Assembly (NCBI RefSeq): GCF_041261445.1
Contig: NZ_JBGCCU010000002.1
Location: 496,001 to 560,000 of the forward strand
DNA: 64,000 bases
Direction: 5' to 3'
From: Catenulispora sp. EB89
GTDB taxonomy: Bacteria; Actinomycetota; Actinomycetes; Streptomycetales; Catenulisporaceae
Position numbers and translations under genes: made by a program. A model generated the notes under the pieces. That model was not told the DNA's origin and searched no databases. It was given only the letters and a program-made list of their open reading frames with translations. This document shows, one piece after another, positions 57,926 through 64,000 of the stretch (positions within the stretch are counted from its first letter, which is position 1; each line of letters begins with the position of its first letter).

Positions 57926-60223
57926 CTACCCTCCGGCGACCAGATCCTCCGCCAACCCCACCACGGCCGTCGACCCCGGCAGCGCCTGCCGCTGCACCGC
58001 GTACGGGTGGAACGAGGTCGCCCGGCGGGCCCGCGCGGTCGCGACCACCACCGGGGCGCCGCTGCCGTCCTCGTTCTCGGCCATCGGGGCGTAGCCGTTG
58101 GCGCGGAGGCCTTCGAGGAGTTCCGATGGCGGGAGCTCCGAGACGGCGACGCCGGGGGCGATGCGGCGCAGGCCCAGGCCGCCGGTGCGGCGGTCGGCCA
58201 GCATCTCGGTGAGGGCCGCGTCGTTGTCGGCGCGGACGTAGGAGATCGCGGCGCCGACGCGGATGCGGCCGTGGCGGCGGGCGACGTCGTCGACGAGGTA
58301 GGTCAGCGCTTGCGGGATCTCGTGGAGGGAGTGCTCGGCGAGGAAGGTGTGCAGGTCGTCGGCGCCTCGGCCGGCGTCGAAGGCGCGGCGGACCGAGGCG
58401 GTGGTGAAGCGGTAGACGGTCGCGGCGCCGGCCGACTCGATGTCGGCGACCAGTGCCATCTCCCGGGCCAGTTCGGGGGCCAGGGGGCCGGGGGCGATGG
58501 CGGTCAGGTCGCCCTGGATCAGCACGTGTCGCACCGGCTCGGGCAGGGCCGCGCCGAGGGCTGAGGCGAGCGCGTCGCGCGGCAGGCCGAGCAGCAGGGC
58601 CCGGCCGTGCGTGGACAGGATCCCGGCGCCGCCGCGCACCGGGGCGACCACGCCGAGCCAGACCGCCTCGCGCAGGGTCCAGTCCACCAGCTGCCGCACC
58701 GCCGGGCCGCTGCGGCGCGGACGCTCCCAGAACAGCCGGTCCACGACCGCGTCCAGCGCGGTGGTGGCGCCCTTGGGCAGCCGGTCGAGCTCGCCGAGCA
58801 GGTCGCGGCGCAGTTCGGTCACGGCCCAGGAGGCGACCTCCGCGGACAGCGGCGCCACCTGCCGGTTCCGCTCGTCCGGCGCCCCGACCCGGCCCGCGGC
58901 CCGGTCCGAGACCAGCCACGCCGCCGCCAGCTCCGCCCAGCGCCGCTCCGGCGGCAGGTCCAGCCAGCGGTCGTAGGCCGGGGTCGGCAGCCAGAAGCCG
59001 GACGCCAGGTCGGCAGCCACCAACCCGGCCGCGTAGGCCAGCTCGGCCAGGAACGCGGCCTCCTCCTCGGGTACGTCGAGCAGCGCGGCGGTGCGCCGCA
59101 GGTCCCTGATGCCGGCGCCGCCGGAGCGCAGCACGCCGGGGGGACCGGCGGCCCAGGCGTCGAGCAGTTCCTCGACGCGGCGCGGCACGGCGACCGCCGC
59201 GGCGCCGGCCGAGGCGTCGGCGTTCCGGGCGTCGTGCTGGGTGACGGCGACCGCCGGCGGCTCGGAGGCGAGGTCGTGGTGCAGGCCGCTGCCGAAGACG
59301 TGGCGGCGGAGGAAGAACGCGATCTCGCGGGGCAGGACGACGGTGTCCTCGGTCCAGCGGCCGAGGATGCCGCGGGCCAGGAGCCATTCGAGCGGGGATT
59401 CGGAGGACTCGGCAGATCCGGCGGTGTCAGAGACCTGCGCCGCCGCGTCGTCGCGATGGCCGCCCGAGCCGCCGGAGCCGGAGTTGGCGCCGGAGTCAGC
59501 GTCAACGTAGTCGGCAGCCGTCCCGATCCGGCCGAACGGCGGCCCCCAGACCAGCTTCTCCAGCACCGCCTCCACCCCGACCGGCGCGGCGTCGAGCACG
59601 GCACGCATCCGCGGCGCGTCGGCGGCCAGCGCCGAGATGGCACCGACCGCGCTGACCGGATCCGGCGTCGCGGGCAGCCCGAGCCGCCGCAGGAACTCCT
59701 GCATCCCGGCCGGAGACGAGTTGTTCAGCGCGGAAGCCAGCGGCGGGCCGAGCCCGACCGGGTTCTCCCCCAACGCCTCGCGCGCGTTGACCAGCGGCCG
59801 CAGCCCCTCGTCGGGCCCCCACAGCAACGCCGTGTCGCGCAGCAACGCGACGGCCTCGGTGACCGCGCCGTCCTCCGGCACCCCCAGCAAAGCCGCCGTG
59901 GACCCGGCGGTCACCGGCTCCGGCGAGACCGCCAGCGCCTGGAGCACTTGCAATGTGAATGCATCAAGTCGGTCCATCGCCAGCGCGACCGACGCCCGCT
60001 GCGACGCCCGCTCCGCCAACGCCGCGATCGACGCCGGCGGCGGCACCGCCAGATCCGGCCGCACCGCGAGCAGGTTCGCCAGCCGCTCCACGGGCCAGGA
60101 CCGCAGCTCGTCGGCCAGCGAGCGGCGGCGCGGCGCGGCGCCGTTCGCCCGGCCCCCGGAGCCTGGAGTGTCCGAACCCTGAGACACTTTTCCGCCCGCG
60201 GACCGCGCTTCGGCGCGCGTCAT
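57926..60223 (-). CDS. Helicase-associated (XPB/Ssl2-like) domain protein
   Basis: About 765 residues. N-terminal part: a Gly/Ser-rich leader, then LADELRSWPVERLANLLAVR, a repeated winged-helix-like region, FTLQVLQALAVSPEPVTAGS and similar. The C-terminal part resembles the helicase-associated region: DRLFWERPRRSGPAVRQLVD, LTAIAPGPLAPELAREMALV and HEIPQALTYLVDDVARRHGR. No helicase motor motifs are seen. It is a recognisable actinobacterial gene family (helicase C-terminal or XPB_Ssl2-like domain) of unknown function, possibly in DNA or RNA processing. The start is uncertain: ATG 60223 is used, ATG 60280 would add 19 residues. Confidence 0.65.
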   Translation of the reverse strand: MTRAEARSAGGKVSQGSDTPGSGGRANGAAPRRRSLADELRSWPVERLANLLAVRPDLAVPPPASIAALAERASQRASVALAMDRLDAFTLQVLQALAVSPEPVTAGSTAALLGVPEDGAVTEAVALLRDTALLWGPDEGLRPLVNAREALGENPVGLGPPLASALNNSSPAGMQEFLRRLGLPATPDPVSAVGAISALAADAPRMRAVLDAAPVGVEAVLEKLVWGPPFGRIGTAADYVDADSGANSGSGGSGGHRDDAAAQVSDTAGSAESSESPLEWLLARGILGRWTEDTVVLPREIAFFLRRHVFGSGLHHDLASEPPAVAVTQHDARNADASAGAAAVAVPRRVEELLDAWAAGPPGVLRSGGAGIRDLRRTAALLDVPEEEAAFLAELAYAAGLVAADLASGFWLPTPAYDRWLDLPPERRWAELAAAWLVSDRAAGRVGAPDERNRQVAPLSAEVASWAVTELRRDLLGELDRLPKGATTALDAVVDRLFWERPRRSGPAVRQLVDWTLREAVWLGVVAPVRGGAGILSTHGRALLLGLPRDALASALGAALPEPVRHVLIQGDLTAIAPGPLAPELAREMALVADIESAGAATVYRFTTASVRRAFDAGRGADDLHTFLAEHSLHEIPQALTYLVDDVARRHGRIRVGAAISYVRADNDAALTEMLADRRTGGLGLRRIAPGVAVSELPPSELLEGLRANGYAPMAENEDGSGAPVVVATARARRATSFHPYAVQRQALPGSTAVVGLAEDLVAGG

Positions 60224-60398
60224 CGCCCGCGCACCTGCGGTGCCGGGTGACGCGGAATGGCGGGGGTGTTCGGTGGGCATCAAAGACAACGGTAGTCGAG
60301 TCCCGACGATCACAGCGCCCGCATACGATACGGATGCGGGTGCCACAGGCACCTCATCCGACGTACGGTGCCTCAACAGAAACAGGGGGAACGCAGCG

Positions 60399-61394
60399 GT
60401 GACGGCCGAGACCGACCAGGAGATGTTCCGGTACCTGGCCGAGCTGTCCACGCTGGCGGAGGGTCGCATGTCGCCCACGTCGCGCAGCCAGCTCGTCTCC
60501 CGCACCCGTGCGGAGATCGAGTCCCGGGTCTCCGCGCGCAAGGCGACGCGCACGGCCGACGTGCGCCAGATCCTGCTGGGCATGGGCCGCCCCGAGGCCC
60601 TGGTGATGGCCGAGGCCAACAAGGACCCGCTGTACGCCGCGCGCGAACGCCAGCGGCGCGGCGGCGGCAGCAACGGCTCCTACGGCTCGGCCTCCGTCTT
60701 CTCTCCCGAGGTCGACCCGGCCGTGGCCCGGCTGGTCACCCCGGAGACGCTGACCAACCCGCCGCCCGGCGGCTTCGGCGCCTCGGACTCCGACGGCGAC
60801 GCGCTGCCGGGCCCCGAGGTCCCCGCCGAGCCGGACCCGTTCGGCGCCGGGAGCCACGACTGGTACTACAGCGGCGAGCCGGAGGAAGGCGGCGAGGGCG
60901 GCGGCGGCGGAGGGCCGCAGATCCCGATCGAGAGCGGCAGCAGCTTCACGCCGGCCCCGGGACCGGCGCCGGCACCGCCACCGATGCCGATCAGCGCCGG
61001 GCCGATGGTGCGGCGCACGGCGCACAGCCACACGCAGGCGCTGGCCGCGGTCACCGTCCTGTGCCTCGGCGCGATCGTCAACGCGGTCGCGATGTCGCCG
61101 TACACGATCGCCATAGTGGTGGTCGGCTATCTGCTCGCGATGACGTCGTACTCGTTCACGCCCGGCGAGAAGCGGTTCGCGCTGATCGGCGTGCCGCTCA
61201 CCGCGTTCGTGTTCTACGCCTTCGGGCTGTTCCTGGCCCGCGGCCGCTCCACCGGACACACGACGCCGTTGGACAACAGCGCGACCTGGCAGGCGGCCAA
61301 GGACGGCTTCACCGCGGTGCCGACGATGCTCGGCCTGCTCGCCGCGCTCTACCTGTTGTGGCGGCTGTTCAAGGCGGTCGCTAAGTCGGGCTGA
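60399..61394 (+). CDS. HAAS-like N-terminal domain membrane protein
   Basis: A 331-residue protein. Residues 1-70 are helical (MFRYLAELSTLAEGRMSPTS, then LVSRTRAEIESRVSARKATR and LLGMGRPEALVMAE), much like the HAAS domain that in other proteins couples a membrane protein to a sensor or regulator. A low-complexity linker (Gly, Pro, Ser, Glu) spans about 75-210. Then four helices follow, including AVTVLCLGAIVNAVAMSPYT and FALIGVPLTAFVFYAFGLFL. The GTG start has AGGGGGA ahead. It is divergent from the helicase-associated gene. The function is unknown and it may be a two-part sensor. Confidence 0.6.
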   Translation: MTAETDQEMFRYLAELSTLAEGRMSPTSRSQLVSRTRAEIESRVSARKATRTADVRQILLGMGRPEALVMAEANKDPLYAARERQRRGGGSNGSYGSASVFSPEVDPAVARLVTPETLTNPPPGGFGASDSDGDALPGPEVPAEPDPFGAGSHDWYYSGEPEEGGEGGGGGGPQIPIESGSSFTPAPGPAPAPPPMPISAGPMVRRTAHSHTQALAAVTVLCLGAIVNAVAMSPYTIAIVVVGYLLAMTSYSFTPGEKRFALIGVPLTAFVFYAFGLFLARGRSTGHTTPLDNSATWQAAKDGFTAVPTMLGLLAALYLLWRLFKAVAKSG

Positions 61395-62055
61395 CCCCGG
61401 CCCGGCCCCGGTAGTGCGCCGGGGAGACCTCGCCGCGCAGGCAGGCGAACGCGACGTCGGCGGCCGAGCCGCGGTCCAGGCGGCCGTGGTACGTGCCGTC
61501 CGGCAGGCACACCATGTTCGCCGCGAACTGGTCGCCGCCCAGGTGCGTGGTCTCCCAGGCGGGCAGTCCGCGCGCGGCCAGGTCCCGGGCCACCGGGGCG
61601 CCGTAGCGGGCACAGCACACGTCGCGCTTCCCGTGGGTGCACACCAACAGGACGCGCTCCCGCAGCGGCGCGCCGAATCCGGGCGGGCCGCCGTCGGCCA
61701 GAGCGGCCAGGTCCAGCTTCTCGACGTCGCAGAGGTCGGCGGTGAGGCGCCGTTCCAGCCAGCGCGCGCCGACCGGCCCGCCGGCGACGAAGACCACGCG
61801 CTCCCCGGTCACCGCACGGCCTTCGCGGTCCGGGCGCCGGATCAGCTGCGGACGCACGGCGTAGGCCGGCGCGGCGGTCAGCACCTCGGCGACGCCCGGG
61901 GGCAGATCGGACGGCCAGCCGAAGGCCGGCCACGGTCCGGGGTGCTCCACCGCGAGCCACGCCCTGGCCTGCGGCGGCGCGGTGTCCCGCAGCGGCTCGC
62001 GCGCGGCCCGGCACAGCGCGGCGCAGCCACCGGGAGCGGATTCGCAGACGGACAC
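61381..62055 (-). CDS. Sucrase/ferredoxin-like family protein
   Basis: A 224-residue thioredoxin-like protein of the Suc/Fer-like family. The Cys-rich region RVLLVCTHGKRDVCCARYGA (about residues 140-160) and AWETTHLGGDQFAANMVCLP are the family marks; the cysteines could bind an iron-sulfur cluster. An N-terminal segment MSVCESAPGGCAALCRAARE holds three more cysteines. A DmdR/IdeR-like iron box lies directly upstream (62081-62099), so iron limitation probably induces it. The GTG start 62055 is chosen from the ORF. It overlaps the end of the convergent HAAS-like gene by 14 bp. Confidence 0.78.
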   Translation of the reverse strand: MSVCESAPGGCAALCRAAREPLRDTAPPQARAWLAVEHPGPWPAFGWPSDLPPGVAEVLTAAPAYAVRPQLIRRPDREGRAVTGERVVFVAGGPVGARWLERRLTADLCDVEKLDLAALADGGPPGFGAPLRERVLLVCTHGKRDVCCARYGAPVARDLAARGLPAWETTHLGGDQFAANMVCLPDGTYHGRLDRGSAADVAFACLRGEVSPAHYRGRAGVSPT

Positions 62056-62080
62056 GGGCGGGTCTTTCCGGGCAGCGCGG

Positions 62081-62099
62081 TCAGGGTAGCCTCACCTTA
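62081..62099 (-). promoter_or_regulatory. Iron box (IdeR/DmdR1-type operator)
   Basis: On the minus strand TAAGGTGAGGCTACCCTGA, agreeing with the actinobacterial iron-box consensus (TTAGGTTAGGCTAACCTAA) at 15 of 19 positions, including the AGGC core. It sits 26 bp before the sucrase/ferredoxin-like start. Indicates iron-dependent repression. Confidence 0.75.
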
Positions 62100-62210
62100 C
62101 CCTTGGCACACGGAGTCCTACCCTCTGTGCCCTCCCCGCTCGCCCAAACCGGTGACCTGGTGCGGCGCGACCTGCGGCGGCACCGACCGGGGTCCTCCCC
62201 GAAGGGGCCT

Positions 62211-62504
62211 CTACCCGAAGGCGTCGTTCAGCACGCGCCGCAGCACGCCGCCGACCGCCAGGTACACGATGGTGGCGAGCCCGTAGTTCAGGAACACGTT
62301 CAGCTTCGGGCTCTTGGGGGTGAACAGGTCCTTGAACCAGGTCGCGAAGAAGCCAGCCCAGTCCGAGTCCGTCCGCACGATGTCGTTCTGACCGTTGGCG
62401 CCGATCAGCACGAACACGATGTACCCGACCAGGATGATCGCGATGACGGTGACGGCCACGAAGACCAGGTCTCCGGCCGCCCGCTTGCCTCCTGCTCCAG
62501 CCAT
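62211..62504 (-). CDS. Small two-helix membrane protein
   Basis: A 97-residue protein: GDLVFVAVTVIAIILVGYIV as first helix and FLNYGLATIVYLAVGGVLRR as second, with a polar loop carrying FATWFKDLFTPKSPKLN. The start ATG 62504 has GGGGAG directly upstream. Not recognised as a named family. It may form part of a larger membrane complex. It lies between the iron-boxed gene (upstream in coordinate order) and a divergent HAD gene. Confidence 0.6.
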   Translation of the reverse strand: MAGAGGKRAAGDLVFVAVTVIAIILVGYIVFVLIGANGQNDIVRTDSDWAGFFATWFKDLFTPKSPKLNVFLNYGLATIVYLAVGGVLRRVLNDAFG

Positions 62505-62561
62505 GGCTCCCCGTTGCCCGCCGCCGGGCGGCGAAAACGTGTTCGGCGATACCCTGTTCGC

Positions 62562-63179
62562 ATGATCGCGACCCCTCTGACCGTGGGCTTCGACCTTGAC
62601 ATGACCCTGATCGACTCGCGGCCGGGCATCCACGCGACGATGACCGAGCTGTCCCGGCGCACCGGCGTGCACATCGACGCCGACGCCGCGGTCACCCGGC
62701 TCGGGCCGCCGCTGGAGGAGGAGCTGGTGCGCTGGTTCCCGGCCGGCGAGATCGACGCGGCCGGGGACGAGTACCGGAAGCTGTATCCGGAGTTCGCGAT
62801 CGCGCCGACGCCGGCGCTGCCCGGCGCGGCCGAGGCGTACGCGGCGATCCGCGAGCGCGGCGGCCGGATCATGGTCGTCACCGCCAAGTACGGACCCAAC
62901 GCGGCGCTGCACCTGGAACACCTCGGCCTGGTCCCGGACATCCTCGTCGGCTGGCACTGGGGCCCGAAGAAGGGCGAGGCGCTGCGCGAGCACGGCGCGA
63001 CGGTCTACGTCGGCGACCACATCGGCGACATCCTGGGCGCGCGGGCGGCCGGGGCGGTCGCGGTCTCGGTGGCCACCGGGCCGGTCAGCGCCGCCGATCT
63101 GGCCGCCGCCGGGGCCGACACCGTGCTCCCCGACCTGCGTGGTTTCCCGGCGTGGCTCGACGGGTATCTGGCCGCCTGA
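62562..63179 (+). CDS. HAD-family hydrolase (phosphatase-like)
   Basis: A 205-residue HAD protein: motif I is TVGFDLDMTLIDSRPG (Asp11 nucleophile, Asp13), motif II VVTAKYGPN, and motif IV VYVGDHIGDILGARAAG. Cap helices run in about 30-75. It likely hydrolyses a phosphomonoester such as phosphoglycolate or a nucleotide. The start ATG is close to the window's only candidate ribosome-binding site; the region between 62505 and 62561 has no strong one. Confidence 0.85.
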   Translation: MIATPLTVGFDLDMTLIDSRPGIHATMTELSRRTGVHIDADAAVTRLGPPLEEELVRWFPAGEIDAAGDEYRKLYPEFAIAPTPALPGAAEAYAAIRERGGRIMVVTAKYGPNAALHLEHLGLVPDILVGWHWGPKKGEALREHGATVYVGDHIGDILGARAAGAVAVSVATGPVSAADLAAAGADTVLPDLRGFPAWLDGYLAA

Positions 63180-63332
63180 TCGGACCCGCTTCCGGGCCCG
63201 GCAGCCCCGTCCCGAGCTGCCCCGGAGTTCCCGGTCGGACCCTGGGATAACCCTGCCCAAGGCGGGTGTTTCCTGGTTACGCTTACCCCGCAAGAGTGAA
63301 TCACCGACGACAGCAGACGCGAGGGTCCCACC

Positions 63333-63728
63333 GTGCCTACCGGCAAGATCAAGTGGTACGACACCGAAAAGGGTTTCGGCTTCATCACCCGCGACGACGG
63401 GCCCGACGTGTTCATGCACTCCTCCGCTCTGCCCGCGGGCACAGCGGAGCTCAAGAGCGGCCAGCGGGTCGAGTTCGGGGTGGCCGCGGGCAAGCGCGGC
63501 GACACCGCGATAGGCGTGAAGCTGCTGGAGACCCGGCCGAGCGTGGAGGCCGCGGTCGCGGCCCGCGACCGCAAGCCGGCCGAGGACATGGTGGTCATCG
63601 TCGAGGACGTGATGAAGCTGCTCGACGGGATGTCCGAGACCTTCCGCCGGGGCAAGTACCCGGACAAGGCCACCTCGCGCAAGCTCGCCGGCGTGCTGCG
63701 GGCGGTCGCGGACCAGCTGGAGAGCTGA
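63333..63728 (+). CDS. Cold-shock-domain protein with C-terminal extension
   Basis: A 131-residue protein. Residues 1-65 form a cold-shock domain: GKIKWYDTEKGFGFITRDDG (RNP1 KGFGFI) and DVFMHSSALP (RNP2-like), then QRVEFGVAAG. The last 65 residues are a helical extension (PAEDMVVIVEDVMKLLDGMS and SRKLAGVLRAVADQLES) not present in short CspA proteins. It likely binds single-stranded nucleic acid as an RNA chaperone. The start is GTG. The extended form is common in actinobacteria. Confidence 0.9.
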   Translation: MPTGKIKWYDTEKGFGFITRDDGPDVFMHSSALPAGTAELKSGQRVEFGVAAGKRGDTAIGVKLLETRPSVEAAVAARDRKPAEDMVVIVEDVMKLLDGMSETFRRGKYPDKATSRKLAGVLRAVADQLES

Positions 63729-63790
63729 GCGGGCCACCACATCGTGAACGGCTATGCCGCATCCGCCGGCCCGCTCGCATAATCACTTCC

Positions 63791-64000
63791 ATGAGCGCTG
63801 ATCGGAACATAGCCCGGGTAACCGCCACAGCAGCCGTCCACGCGGGGCGAACCGCCACGAACCCGACTCCGCCGATCGACCTGTCGGCGACCTACTACCT
63901 GCCCGGCGTCGACGCCGGCGGCGAGAGCTACGAATCGCTCACCGCCGGCGGCCCGCCGACCGCCGAGGGCGGCCTGGTCTACCAGCGGATGTGGAACCCG
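63791..64000 (+). CDS. PLP-dependent cystathionine synthase/lyase-type enzyme, N-terminal fragment
   Basis: The last 70 codons of the window start ATG 63791 and encode RVTATAAVHAGRTATNPTPP and IDLSATYYLPGVD, then GGLVYQRMWNP. The VHAGR opening, the PPIxxSATY segment and the Y-R-xxNP end match the N-terminus of the Cys/Met-metabolism PLP family (cystathionine gamma-synthase, gamma-lyase or O-acetylhomoserine sulfhydrylase). The gene runs past the right edge, so the exact enzyme cannot be decided. Confidence 0.75.
   Translation, partial: MSADRNIARVTATAAVHAGRTATNPTPPIDLSATYYLPGVDAGGESYESLTAGGPPTAEGGLVYQRMWNP

Overview
The window is high-G+C (about 70% by eye) actinobacterial chromosome. Coding is dense, many starts are GTG or TTG, and gene neighbourhoods resemble Streptomyces and relatives such as Catenulispora. 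Evidence includes a HupS-type HU with a Lys/Ala tail, NdgR divergent from leuCD, the cofC (F420) gene, futalosine-type menaquinone synthesis, a ResA/CcdA/ResB/CcsB cytochrome c system and an IdeR/DmdR-type iron box. No insertion sequence, prophage, CRISPR array, rRNA or tRNA gene was seen. It reads as core chromosome with a few inserted oddities.

Layout. 0-2.4 kb: the start of a LysR regulator, two small barrel proteins and a drug-type MFS exporter. 2.4-12.2 kb: a housekeeping block with thiL, an Lrp ligand-binding-domain protein, DUF3515, ddlA, an MFS protein, gpsA-plsC, cofC, a small OB-fold-like gene and hupS. 12.2-17.4 kb: leuCD with divergent ndgR, a beta-propeller lipoprotein, and folD under a ZTP riboswitch. 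17.5-39.7 kb: most of the menaquinone pathway (a MenJ-like reductase, menG, a likely aminofutalosine deaminase, mqnC, mqnA, mqnE, ubiX, mqnP, ubiD) interleaved with lipid enzymes, Lrp and a MazEF-like pair. 39.8-47 kb: poorly characterised membrane or acidic proteins, then cytochrome c maturation. 47-54 kb: a phosphatase, hemL, two MFS proteins and DUF3027. 54.2-55.7 kb: mqnB and mqnD. 55.8-64 kb: proS, a RibD-like reductase, an XPB-like domain protein, a HAAS-like membrane protein, an iron-boxed sucrase/ferredoxin-like protein, a HAD hydrolase, a cold-shock protein and the start of a cystathionine-synthase-type gene.

Together the window encodes almost the whole futalosine route from chorismate to menaquinone: MqnA, MqnE, deaminase, MqnB, MqnC, MqnD, MqnP, UbiD with UbiX, MenG, and a tail-saturating reductase. 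Only a polyprenyl diphosphate synthase is missing. Cytochrome c maturation and hemL lie nearby, so much of the respiratory chain's cofactor supply sits in one region.

The most interesting non-coding items are these: a 6C-type RNA (35.03-35.10 kb) behind a 37-codon ORF whose promoter carries a perfect palindrome; a 219-bp element with perfect 25-bp terminal inverted repeats upstream of thiL; a 109-bp imperfect tandem repeat between the cofC and hupS loci; the ZTP riboswitch whose 3' strand can pair with the folD ribosome-binding site; and small tandem duplications that repeatedly sit at gene 3' ends.
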